From the NCBI RefSeq assembly GCF_014287275.1, contig NZ_JACONZ010000001.1, positions 992,001 through 1,056,000 of the forward strand: a DNA stretch of 64,000 nucleotides, written 5' to 3'. This stretch comes from Anaerofilum hominis. Lineage in GTDB: Bacteria; Bacillota; Clostridia; Oscillospirales; Ruminococcaceae. Below the pieces are notes generated by a model. The model was not told the origin of the DNA. It searched no databases and was given only the letters and a program-made list of their open reading frames with translations. Shown here in pieces: positions 17,721-26,044 of this stretch. Made by a program: the position numbers and the translations under genes. Numbering within the stretch: the stretch's first letter is position 1; every line of letters begins with the position of its first letter.

Positions 17721-18752
17721 TCACTCTGCGCCGGCGGGAGACATCTGCTTCACGCTGTCCCGCTCCACCAGTTGGGGCTTGATCTCGATCTTGAGCGGTG
17801 AATCCGCCGAACCGTCGATGCGCCGGATCAAAAAATCCACCGCATAAGCCCCAAGCTGCTCCTTTGCCACCGACATGGTGGAGAGGGCCGGCTCCATCAC
17901 CTTGCAGACCGGCAGATTGTCAAACCCGATGATGGACACGTCCTCCGGGATGCGGTAGCCGGCCTTTTTCAGCGAGACCATACAGGAGGATGCGATGTTG
18001 TCGTTGTCAGCGAAAAAGGCGCTGGGCAGCTGCGGCTTTTTCGCAAGATACGCGTCCATGTCCCCCGCCGCCTCTTCGGCCACCGGGGAAATGCGCACGA
18101 TGAAAGGGCGGGACTCTTCCGGGTGGGGCAGCAGACGGATCCCCTTGCTGTACCCCTCAAACCGCTCCCGGAAATTGCGGATCTCCACACTGGAGCGCAG
18201 ATAGCCGATGCGCGTGTGCCCTTTCTCGATCAGGTGCTGCACCGCTTTTTTCGCGCCGTAGATGTTGTTGATGACCACGCAGTCGCAGTCAAACTCGGGA
18301 AAATAGCGGTCCAGCGCCACCAGCGGGATCTCCAGTGACTGAAAAGCCAGCAGATCCCGGTCATGCATCTCGGTCGCCAAGAGAATAATGCCGGAACAGA
18401 GCGATTTTTTGAGGGATTCCAGCTGTTCCCGGATGTTTTGGTTCTCATAGAAATAGGTGATAAACACCTGATAGCCGCATTTTTTCGCCTGCTGGTCGAT
18501 GCCCTGGATGAGGTCGGAAAAGAAAGGCGTGTCCGCCAGCACACTGCCGTGCTTTTTGTAGAGGACCAGGGAAAGAAAGCGCGGCGCTTCCACTGCTGCA
18601 AGCGCGCTCTTCTGATAGCCCATCTCCGCTGCCTTTTCCAATACCCTGCGGCGGGTGGAATCGCTGATCCCCGGCAGATTGCGCAGTGCAAGGGATACCG
18701 TGGACTGGGAGAGCCCCAGTTCTCTGGCGATGGATTTTGCCGATACAGACAT
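17721..18752 (-). CDS. LacI-family transcriptional regulator
   Basis: A 343-residue regulator. The HTH is at residues 4-25 (AKSIARELGLSQSTVSLALRN) with a hinge helix after it, then a periplasmic-binding-protein-like effector domain (SLVLYKKHGSVLADTPFFSDLIQGI; IIGFDNLPVC near residue 275). Start ATG 18752 has GGAGG seven bases before it, better than the in-frame ATG 21 bases upstream. It is divergent from the transketolase/sugar operon and very likely represses it, releasing on binding its sugar or a metabolite. Its own promoter (18788-18816) lies near an operator half-site. Confidence 0.9.
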   Translation of the reverse strand: MSVSAKSIARELGLSQSTVSLALRNLPGISDSTRRRVLEKAAEMGYQKSALAAVEAPRFLSLVLYKKHGSVLADTPFFSDLIQGIDQQAKKCGYQVFITYFYENQNIREQLESLKKSLCSGIILLATEMHDRDLLAFQSLEIPLVALDRYFPEFDCDCVVINNIYGAKKAVQHLIEKGHTRIGYLRSSVEIRNFRERFEGYSKGIRLLPHPEESRPFIVRISPVAEEAAGDMDAYLAKKPQLPSAFFADNDNIASSCMVSLKKAGYRIPEDVSIIGFDNLPVCKVMEPALSTMSVAKEQLGAYAVDFLIRRIDGSADSPLKIEIKPQLVERDSVKQMSPAGAE

Positions 18753-18787
18753 AAGTGGCCTCCAACTTTTCATATTTGCTTAACTTA

Positions 18788-18816
18788 AAGATAAAGGAAT
18801 AAAATGGGTTTGTCAA
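18788..18816 (-). promoter_or_regulatory. Promoter of the LacI-family gene
   Basis: Minus strand TTGACA (18816-18811), 17 bases, TATCTT (18793-18788). A TTTCTAAA half-site at 18833-18840, just upstream of the -35, matches one arm of the operator at 18936-18952, so autoregulation is plausible. Confidence 0.65.
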
Positions 18817-18929
18817 TAATTAAATAAATAATTTTCTAAATTATTTTTATTTTTTAGATGTTTATTGGTTTCTATGCCTCAAAAATACTTAATTTTTCTG
18901 TGTATTCTTAATAAAAATTGTATTTTAGG

Positions 18930-18958
18930 TTGATTTTTCTAAATTTTAGAAATATAAT
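18930..18958 (+). promoter_or_regulatory. Sugar operon promoter with operator filling the spacer
   Basis: TTGATT (18930-18935), 17 bases, TATAAT (18953-18958). The 17-base spacer is exactly the palindrome TTTCTAAA-T-TTTAGAAA (18936-18952). A LacI dimer bound there would block RNA polymerase directly. The surrounding 18780-19020 is strikingly A+T-rich compared with the coding DNA around it. Confidence 0.8.
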
Positions 18959-19030
18959 TCGATTGTAAACAAAATTTATTTAGATTTTTTTGAAAATTTT
19001 TTATTCAATCTTTGGAAAGGAGAGATCTCA

Positions 19031-19867
19031 TTGAACCTGGAGCGAAAGGCGGTCGACCTGCGGCTGGAGATCCTGGACCTCATCTGCAGCGCCGGCACCG
19101 GCCATATCGGAGGGGACTTCAGCGCCATCGATATCCTCACCTATCTCTATTATGAGGGGATGAACATCTCGCCCGACAGGGTGGACGACCCCGATCGGGA
19201 CCGTTTCATCCTCAGCAAGGGGCATGCGGTGGAAGCGCTCTACAGCGTGTTGGCGGACCGGGGATTTTTTGACAGGCAGGCGCTGCACAATACCTACTCC
19301 CGGCTGGGCAGCCCCTTTATCGGCCACCCCAACAATCAGCTGCCGGGCATCGAGATGAACTCCGGCTCGCTGGGCCACGGGCTGCCGGCTGCCGTGGGCA
19401 TCGCGCTGGCCGGGCAGATGGACGGCCGCCCCTACTATACTTATGTGCTCACCGGTGACGGCGAGCTGGCCGAGGGTTCGGTGTGGGAAGCGTTTATGGC
19501 CGCGCCTCATTTCAAGCTGGATCATCTGGTCGCTTTTATCGACCGCAACGGGCTGCAGATCAGCGGCCGCACCGAGGACGTGATGCCTCAGGGAGACCTG
19601 GCAGGCAAACTGCGGCTTTTCGGCTGGGAGGTACAGGAGATCGACGGCAACAGCATCCCCGCCATCCGGGCGGCGGTACAGCACGCCAAAGAGACGCAGG
19701 GCCGCCCGTCGGCGATCATTGCAGACACGGTCAAAGGCTGCGGCGTCTCCTTTATGGAAAACAGGGCCGGCTGGCACCACCGGGTGCCCACCGCCGAAGA
19801 GGCCGCGCAGGCCCGCGGGGAACTGATGCAGAAAGCGAGGGAGTTGGATGAGCGTTCCGGCAAATAA
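19031..19867 (+). CDS. Transketolase, N-terminal (thiamine-diphosphate) subunit
   Basis: A 278-residue half-transketolase. It has GTGHIGGDFSAIDILTYLY near residue 22, LSKGHAVEALY near 61 and the Mg/ThDP motif GDGELAEGS (142-150) running to RNGLQISG. Transketolases move a two-carbon ketol unit between sugars. The start is a TTG at 19031, nine bases after AAGGAG; no better start exists. The next gene, the C-terminal subunit, overlaps its end. Split transketolases are common in Clostridia and in dedicated sugar or sulfosugar pathways, so this one is probably pathway-specific. Confidence 0.9.
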   Translation: MNLERKAVDLRLEILDLICSAGTGHIGGDFSAIDILTYLYYEGMNISPDRVDDPDRDRFILSKGHAVEALYSVLADRGFFDRQALHNTYSRLGSPFIGHPNNQLPGIEMNSGSLGHGLPAAVGIALAGQMDGRPYYTYVLTGDGELAEGSVWEAFMAAPHFKLDHLVAFIDRNGLQISGRTEDVMPQGDLAGKLRLFGWEVQEIDGNSIPAIRAAVQHAKETQGRPSAIIADTVKGCGVSFMENRAGWHHRVPTAEEAAQARGELMQKARELDERSGK

Positions 19868-20783
19868 GCAGGTGATCTGCGACGTGCTGAAAGAGGAGGT
19901 GCAGCGGGAGCCCGGCATCGTAGTGCTCTGCAGCGATTCACGGGGTTCCGGCTCCATGACCTCGTTCTTCGACGAGTATCCGGACCACAGCGTGGAAGTC
20001 GGCATCGCGGAGCAGGATCTGGTCACGATCAGCGCCGGGCTTGCGGCCAGCGGCAAACGGCCTTTTGCGATCTCCCCCGCCAGCTTTCTGGCGGCCCGCA
20101 GCTTTGAGCAGATCAAGATCGACGTGGGGTACTCTCACACCAATGTCAAGCTGGTGGGCATTTCGGGCGGAGTCAGCTATGGGGCGCTGGGTTCCAGCCA
20201 TCATTCCGCGCAGGATATCGCAGCTGTGGGCGCGCTGCCCGGCCTGCGAGTCTATCTTCCCAGCGACTGGCAGCTGACCCGCAGCCTCACCGAACACCTT
20301 GTCCGGGATGACGAGGCCGCTTATATCCGGGTGGGGCGCAGCGCCAGCCCCCAGGTGTACGGTGCGGGCGAACTGCAGTTTGAGATGGACCGGGCCGTGA
20401 CCGTCCGCGAGGGCGGGGACCTCACCATCATCGCCTGCGGCGACGCGGTTTACGAGGCGGTATGCGCCGCCGACCAGCTGGCAGGCGCGGGCATCCGCTG
20501 CCGCGTGCTGGATATGTACTGCCTCAAACCGCTGGACGCCGAAGCGGTCCTGCGGGCCGCGCGGGAGACCGGCCGCATCCTCACAGTGGAGGAACACAGC
20601 ATTGTGGGCGGGTTGGGCTCGCTGGTCTGCCAGGTCACAGCGCAGGCCTGCCCGGTGCCGGTAAAAAGCCTGGCCCTGCCGGACAGCGAGATCGTCACCG
20701 GCAGTCAGCGCGAGGTCTACCACTATTACGGTCTGGACGCCGAGGGCATCTGCCGGGCCGCGCGGGAGATGATGCCGGCATGA
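19848..20783 (+). CDS. Transketolase, C-terminal (pyrimidine-binding) subunit
   Basis: A 311-residue partner of the preceding gene, overlapping it by 20 bases. HSVEVGIAEQDLVTISAGLAASG (residues 45-67) carries the catalytic Glu that activates thiamine diphosphate. ISGGVSYGALGSSHHSAQDIA near residue 105 is the substrate-side loop, and the C-terminal transketolase domain follows (LTIIACGDAVYEA onward). The complete enzyme should be an alpha2-beta2 cytoplasmic tetramer. It overlaps the kinase gene by an ATGA, so expression is coupled. Confidence 0.9.
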   Translation: MSVPANKQVICDVLKEEVQREPGIVVLCSDSRGSGSMTSFFDEYPDHSVEVGIAEQDLVTISAGLAASGKRPFAISPASFLAARSFEQIKIDVGYSHTNVKLVGISGGVSYGALGSSHHSAQDIAAVGALPGLRVYLPSDWQLTRSLTEHLVRDDEAAYIRVGRSASPQVYGAGELQFEMDRAVTVREGGDLTIIACGDAVYEAVCAADQLAGAGIRCRVLDMYCLKPLDAEAVLRAARETGRILTVEEHSIVGGLGSLVCQVTAQACPVPVKSLALPDSEIVTGSQREVYHYYGLDAEGICRAAREMMPA

Positions 20784-22240
20784 GTGAAAAATATATCCTC
20801 TCCATCGACCAGAGCACCCAGGGCACCAAGGCGATGCTGTTCAGCAGCGCCGGAGAACTCGTCTGCCGCTGCGACCGCCGGCATCGCCAGATCGTGTCCG
20901 ATCAGGGCTGGGTGGAGCACGACCCCATGGAGATCTATAAAAACACCCTGGCCGCGGTGGAAGAGCTGCTGCAGAAGAGCGGCGCGGCCCCGGCCGCCGT
21001 GGTGGGCGCCGGCATCAGCAACCAGCGGGAGACCGTGCTGGTCTGGAACAAAAAAACGGGGCTCCCCATCTACAATGCCATCGTCTGGCAGTGCGGCCGG
21101 GCGACGGCGCAGTGTGAGAGGGTCGCCCCGCAGCGGCAGCGGATCCAGCAGATCACCGGTCTGCCCCTCTCCCCCTATTGGTCCGCAGCCAAAGTCAGCT
21201 GGATCCTGGACACCCTGCCCGGTACGCGTCAGGACGAAGCGCTGGTCTGCGGCACCATGGACAGCTGGCTGCTGTTCAGGCTCACCGGGAGGCACCTGAC
21301 CGACCACTCCAATGCCGCCCGCACCCAGCTGTTCGATATCCAGAAGCTCTGCTGGAGCGAGGAAGCCTGCGGCATGTTCGGCGTCCCGCTGCGGATGCTC
21401 CCTCAGGTCTGCGATTCCGACGCCGCTTTCGGCGAGAGCGACTTTGAGGGTATTTTCCCCCGCCCCATCCCCATCCGCGGGGTGCTGGGCGACTCCAACG
21501 GGGCGCTGCTGGGGCAGGGCTGTTTTGCGGAGGGCCAGACCAAATGCACTTTCGGGACCGGCTCCTCGGTGATGATGAACGTGGGGCCCCGCTTCCCGGG
21601 AGTACATGAGGGGATCGCCACTTCTCTGGCCTGGAAGATCGGCGGCAGCCTGGACTATGTGATGGAGGGCAACATCAACTACACCGGCGCCATCATCACC
21701 TGGCTGTGCGAGGATGTGCGGCTGATCGGGTCCCCCAAAGAATGCGCGGCGCTGGCCCGCCAGGCCAACCCGGAGGACGGCACCTATCTCGTGCCCGCTT
21801 TCAGCGGCCTGGGGGCGCCCTATTGGGACAGCGGCGCCCGGGCGAGCTTCTACGGCATGAGCCGCACCACCGGCAAGGCCGAACTGGTGCGGGCTGCGGA
21901 ACAGGCCATCGCCTATCAGATCCACGACGTGGCGGCGGCGCTGGCCCAGGCGTCGGGACGGCGGCTGGCCGCGCTGTGCGCCGACGGCGGCCCCACCAGG
22001 GACGGTTATCTGATGCAGTTTCAAAGCGATCTGCTGCAGGCGCCGGTGCTTGCCGGCGGCATGGAAGAACTGAGCGGCGCAGGGGCGGCTTTCACGACCG
22101 GTCAGGCGCTGGGGCTGTTCACCGCAGAAGAGGCAGCGGCCCGGCTGGAAAAGCGGGCCTACCGGCCCGCTATGGACGCCCGGCAGCGGGAAGCGCTGCT
22201 TGCCGGCTGGCAGCGCGCAGTGCGCTCGGTTTTGGGATAA
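20780..22240 (+). CDS. FGGY-family carbohydrate kinase, glycerol-kinase-like
   Basis: A 486-residue kinase. It opens SIDQSTQGTKAMLF and has the FGGY ATP-site pattern CTFGTGSSVMMN near 260. The glycerol-contacting residues of E. coli GlpK have counterparts at almost the same numbers: Arg83-Glu84 (NQRETVLVW), Trp103, Tyr133 and Asp238 (GDSNGA). The region after Trp103 reads QCGRAT, not the GlpK QDRRT. It starts on an ATGA overlapping the transketolase stop. In this operon it likely phosphorylates a small polyol or ketose that enters the transketolase step; plain glycerol is less fitting. Confidence 0.85.
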   Translation: MSEKYILSIDQSTQGTKAMLFSSAGELVCRCDRRHRQIVSDQGWVEHDPMEIYKNTLAAVEELLQKSGAAPAAVVGAGISNQRETVLVWNKKTGLPIYNAIVWQCGRATAQCERVAPQRQRIQQITGLPLSPYWSAAKVSWILDTLPGTRQDEALVCGTMDSWLLFRLTGRHLTDHSNAARTQLFDIQKLCWSEEACGMFGVPLRMLPQVCDSDAAFGESDFEGIFPRPIPIRGVLGDSNGALLGQGCFAEGQTKCTFGTGSSVMMNVGPRFPGVHEGIATSLAWKIGGSLDYVMEGNINYTGAIITWLCEDVRLIGSPKECAALARQANPEDGTYLVPAFSGLGAPYWDSGARASFYGMSRTTGKAELVRAAEQAIAYQIHDVAAALAQASGRRLAALCADGGPTRDGYLMQFQSDLLQAPVLAGGMEELSGAGAAFTTGQALGLFTAEEAAARLEKRAYRPAMDARQREALLAGWQRAVRSVLG

Positions 22241-22302
22241 AATGGACCCAAGGGCTTCGGCCCCCAATATAAAAGGTTATCGTAATGAAAAGGAGCAGAA
22301 AG

Positions 22303-23409
22303 ATGAAAAAACTAGCAGCAATGGTACTGGCAATGGCTTTGGTATTCAGTCTGGCCGCCTGCGGCGGCTCTGACAGCTCGTCCGCCTCGGCGGGGGGCAG
22401 CTCCGCCGGCAGCGCGGCGGCCAGTGGAGGCGCCCAGGCCGGCTCCTCCGGCAAGATCGCGGTCATCCGCAACATGTCCAGCTCCGACCACACCACCCAG
22501 TTCTTTGCCGGCTGTATCGCCGAGGGCGAGGCTTTGGGCTATACGGTGGACACTTTCATGTCCGACCAGGACGATGTGAAGATGCAGAACCTGATGGAAC
22601 AGGCGCTGCAGCAGGATTACGATATCTGGATCGTCAGCCACGCCAATGAGGGCTATCAGTACGATCTGGTCTCCCGCGCGGTGGAAAAAGGGATCAAGGT
22701 CGTGGGCTTTGACTGCGGCGGCGAACATGTGGAGGGCGTTACCTACACCTCGCAGGACGACCAGTCTCTGGCCAGCATCTCGCTGGACGCCATGATCGAG
22801 AAAGCCAAGGAGAAAGGCGCCTCAGAGCCCGTCAAGTTCCTAGAGCTGAACACCCTGGGCCTGATCGTGCCCTTTGACACCCGCCATGCCGTGATCGAGC
22901 AGTATGAGGCCGACGGCAAGCTGGAATGCCTCGACATCATCAATCCGCTGACCGGCGGCGACTCCTACAGCCAGGTCTACACTGCCGTGAGCACTGCCCT
23001 GACCAAGTACCCCGCAGGAGAGCTGAACGGCATCTGGGCCGCCTCCTCCGGCTTTCTGGACGGCGCTGTGGACGCCATCCACGACGCGGGCCGCGACGAC
23101 GTCGTCCTCTCCGCCATCGACATTTCAGACACCGAGATCAAGCGTCTTGTTGAAGTGCCCGAGTATATCTGCTGCGCGGCCGTCGACCCCTACGTCATCG
23201 GCGTGGTCGACGTGCGGCTGGCCGTGCTGAAGACCCTGGGCGTCGAGACCCCGGAGACCTATGCCCTGGACGCTGTGGAGGTCTCCGGCGACCAGCTGAA
23301 CGCGGACGACACCATGCAGACCCTGAACAAGTACTTTGCAGACTTTGGCTCCACCGACGCTTTTGACACCGATGAGATCAAGGCGCTGCGCGAAAAATTT
23401 GCAAAATAA
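22303..23409 (+). CDS. Sugar ABC importer binding lipoprotein (RbsB type)
   Basis: A 368-residue lipoprotein: signal KKLAAMVLAMALVF, lipobox LAAC with Cys20, and a Ser/Gly/Ala linker to about residue 55. The mature part is a type-1 periplasmic binding fold (KIAVIRNMSSSDHTTQFFAGCIAEGEALGY; KVVGFDCGG). Such proteins bind monosaccharides, furanoses, polyols or autoinducer-2. ATG 22303 sits seven bases after AAGGAG. It is followed by a stem-loop before the ATPase gene. Confidence 0.9.
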   Translation: MKKLAAMVLAMALVFSLAACGGSDSSSASAGGSSAGSAAASGGAQAGSSGKIAVIRNMSSSDHTTQFFAGCIAEGEALGYTVDTFMSDQDDVKMQNLMEQALQQDYDIWIVSHANEGYQYDLVSRAVEKGIKVVGFDCGGEHVEGVTYTSQDDQSLASISLDAMIEKAKEKGASEPVKFLELNTLGLIVPFDTRHAVIEQYEADGKLECLDIINPLTGGDSYSQVYTAVSTALTKYPAGELNGIWAASSGFLDGAVDAIHDAGRDDVVLSAIDISDTEIKRLVEVPEYICCAAVDPYVIGVVDVRLAVLKTLGVETPETYALDAVEVSGDQLNADDTMQTLNKYFADFGSTDAFDTDEIKALREKFAK

Positions 23410-23419
23410 CTTTTTCAGC

Positions 23420-23452
23420 AGATCGGGTCAACGCCGCTTGTTGGCCCGATCT
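23420..23452 (+). promoter_or_regulatory. Intercistronic stem-loop after the sugar SBP gene
   Basis: AGATCGGGTCAAC (23420-23432) pairs with GTTGGCCCGATCT (23440-23452), one wobble, 7-base loop, then TTGTTG. It resembles the hairpin after the other SBP gene at 4478-4520 and probably lowers downstream expression. Confidence 0.7.
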
Positions 23453-23481
23453 TGTTGCAGAACATGGAAAGGAGTGTCGGA

Positions 23482-24999
23482 ATGAGCCAGATCGCCATGA
23501 AGGACATCTCAGTGGAATTCCCCGGCGTCAAAGCCCTGCAGCAGGTGGACTGCGACTTTGCGGGCGGCCGGGTGAAAGCGCTGGTAGGCGCCAACGGCGC
23601 AGGCAAGAGCACGCTGATGAAAGTGCTCTCCGGCGTCAACTCAAATTATACCGGCCAGATCGTTTTTGACGGGCAGCCGGTGGAGATCCGTTCCCCCGGG
23701 GACGCAAAAAAGCTCGGCATCGAGATCGTCTATCAGGAGGTGGACACCTGCCTGGTGCCAAACCTCTCGGTGGGTGAGAACATCATGACCGAATATCTGG
23801 TATACGGCTTGAAAAAAGGCGGCGTCGTAAACTGGAAGCATCTGCACCGGGAGGCCGCCCGGGTACTGGAACGGCTGCACGTGCCGCTGGACACCCACAC
23901 GCTGGTCTCCTCCCTGACCCTGGCGCAAAAGCAGATGGTGGTCATTGCCCGTGCGGCGCTGGGGAACTGCAAGTTCCTGATCCTGGACGAACCCACCGCC
24001 CCGCTCAGCCAGAAAGAGACCCAAAAGCTGTTTGACCTGGTCCGCCAGCTGAAAGACGAGGGCGTGGGCGTCATCTTCATCTCTCACCGGCTGGATGAGC
24101 TGTTTGAGATCTGCGACAGCATCACGGTGCTGCGGGACGGCCGCCTTATCAAGGCCTTTGAGCTGGATGAGAGCGTCACCATCCCCTCCATCGTAGAGCT
24201 GATGCTGGGCCGTGTCTACAACGAGGCCATTGACAAAAGCGGCCGGGAGACCGGCGAGCTGCTGCTGGAGGCCAGAGGTCTTGCCGACCGGGAACACCGG
24301 GTATCCGGCATCGACATGACGGTGCGCCGGGGCGAGATCGTGGGGCTCTCCGGCCTGGTCGGGGCCGGCAAGACCGAGCTGTGCAAGACCCTGTTCGGCG
24401 CGTTCGGCAGGCAGGAGGGCGAACTTCTGCTCCGAGGCAAGTCCGTCCGGGTCGAAAGCCCGGCCGCTGCGGTGAAAAACGGCATGGCCTTTATCCCGGA
24501 AGAGCGCCGCAAGGAGGGGATCCTGGTGGGGGAACCCGTGGTCACCAACCTCTCGCTGGCCACACTGGGCAAACACACCCGGATGCTGTCTTTCATCAAC
24601 CGCGGCAGCGAAAACCGGGCCGCTGAGAGCAAGGTGGAGGACCTGAAGATCAAGACCCCGTCTGTCCGCCAGCGGGTGGGTCTGCTCTCGGGCGGCAACC
24701 AGCAGAAAGTGACCATAGGCAAGTGGCTGGACTCCGGCGCTGATCTCTACATCTTCGACGAGCCCACCAAGGGCATTGACGTCGGCGCAAAAGCCGAGGT
24801 CTACCGCCTGATCGTGGAACTGGCCCGCCAGGGCAAGGGCATCATTTATGCCTCCAGCGAGCAGTCGGAGATCATGGGCCTGACCGACCGGGTCTATGTG
24901 ATGTACAGCGGAAAAATTCAGAAAGAACTCATCACCGCAAAGACCAATGAAGCGGAGCTGCTGTTCTATTCAACGGGAGGTACCAAGGATGAAAAATAA
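23482..24999 (+). CDS. Sugar ABC importer ATPase, tandem (RbsA/MglA type)
   Basis: A 505-residue double ATPase. Domain 1 has Walker A GANGAGKST near residue 35, a shortened signature (LTLAQKQM) and Walker B LILDEPTA. Domain 2 has SGLVGAGKTE near 290, LSGGNQQK near 395 and FDEPTKGID. The degenerate second Walker A and altered first signature are normal for this class. Start ATG 23482 lies eight bases after AAGGAG. Its last codons overlap the permease start. Confidence 0.93.
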   Translation: MSQIAMKDISVEFPGVKALQQVDCDFAGGRVKALVGANGAGKSTLMKVLSGVNSNYTGQIVFDGQPVEIRSPGDAKKLGIEIVYQEVDTCLVPNLSVGENIMTEYLVYGLKKGGVVNWKHLHREAARVLERLHVPLDTHTLVSSLTLAQKQMVVIARAALGNCKFLILDEPTAPLSQKETQKLFDLVRQLKDEGVGVIFISHRLDELFEICDSITVLRDGRLIKAFELDESVTIPSIVELMLGRVYNEAIDKSGRETGELLLEARGLADREHRVSGIDMTVRRGEIVGLSGLVGAGKTELCKTLFGAFGRQEGELLLRGKSVRVESPAAAVKNGMAFIPEERRKEGILVGEPVVTNLSLATLGKHTRMLSFINRGSENRAAESKVEDLKIKTPSVRQRVGLLSGGNQQKVTIGKWLDSGADLYIFDEPTKGIDVGAKAEVYRLIVELARQGKGIIYASSEQSEIMGLTDRVYVMYSGKIQKELITAKTNEAELLFYSTGGTKDEK

Positions 25000-25972
25000 G
25001 ACCGGAAGCTTTCAGATCGGGCGCTTTTTGATGGATTGGGGCGCCATTGTTGCCATGGTGGCCGCCTTTGTGATCTTTTCAGTCGCAGCGCCCCAGGCGT
25101 TCTTCTCCTGGGCCAACATGGTGACCATCCTGCGGTCCATCTCCATCACGGCGGTCATCGCCATGGGCGCCACCTTTGCCTTTTCAGCCGGCGTCTTTGA
25201 TCTCTCCATCGGCTCCACCGCCACCATGGCGGCAGCGCTCAGCGTCACCTTTATTGCCTGGTTCGGCATCCCGATGCCGATCGCCATCCTGCTGACCCTG
25301 GTCATCTGCATGGCCATCGGCGGCATCAACGCCTTTTTCGTCATCAAGACCCATGTGCCGGCCTTTCTTGCCACCCTGGCCATGCAGTTCATTCTGGACG
25401 GCGCCGAGCTGACCTACTCGGGCGGCTCGCTCATCAACCCCAAGGTGGCCCCGGCCGGGCGGGATATCACCCTCACCGCCGTGCCCGACCTTTTCAACAG
25501 CCTGGGCAAGGCGCCGCTGATCATCCTTATCATGCTGGCCTGCATCGCAGTCGTTGAGCTGTTCCAGGGACAGACCAAGCACGGGCGCTTTCTGTACATG
25601 GTGGGGTCCAACCCGGAGGCCGCGCGGCTGTCCGGCGTCAAAGTGAATTTTTACCGCACGCTGGCCTTTATGATGACCGCTGTCTTTGCGGGCATCGGCG
25701 GCATCCTGATCGTCTCCCGTGCCGGCACCGTGGCCGCAAACGCGGGTTCCACCTTTCTGATGCCGGCCATCGCCGCAGTAAATATCGGCGCAGCCGTGGG
25801 CGGCCGGGGCAAGCCCAACGCCATCGGCACCTTTGTGGGCGCGGCCCTGATCGGCGTGGTGGAGAACGGCCTGTATGCGCTCGCTTTCCCCTACTATGCC
25901 ATCAACGTGGTCAAGGGTCTCATCCTGCTGCTGGCGCTGGTCATGAGCAACTATGCCAACAAGGAGAACTGA
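24989..25972 (+). CDS. Sugar ABC importer permease (RbsC type)
   Basis: A 327-residue membrane protein with eight to ten helices. The RbsC-type signatures GATFAFSAGVFDLSIGSTATMAAALS near residue 65 and SNPEAARLSGVKV near 210 are clear, as is the C-terminal run GVVENGLYAL. It overlaps the ATPase gene by 11 bases; GGGAGG stands before its ATG. It would form a homodimer channel with the double ATPase. Confidence 0.93.
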   Translation: MKNKTGSFQIGRFLMDWGAIVAMVAAFVIFSVAAPQAFFSWANMVTILRSISITAVIAMGATFAFSAGVFDLSIGSTATMAAALSVTFIAWFGIPMPIAILLTLVICMAIGGINAFFVIKTHVPAFLATLAMQFILDGAELTYSGGSLINPKVAPAGRDITLTAVPDLFNSLGKAPLIILIMLACIAVVELFQGQTKHGRFLYMVGSNPEAARLSGVKVNFYRTLAFMMTAVFAGIGGILIVSRAGTVAANAGSTFLMPAIAAVNIGAAVGGRGKPNAIGTFVGAALIGVVENGLYALAFPYYAINVVKGLILLLALVMSNYANKEN

Positions 25973-26044
25973 GGCCTCAAAGAGAGGCGGCCGCCGCTGC
26001 GGACAGGCGGGCGGCGGCAACACTGATAAAGGAGCAGAACAACA

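Noticed and set aside
20726..22267. A 513-codon minus-strand open frame
   Set aside because: Antisense to the FGGY kinase.
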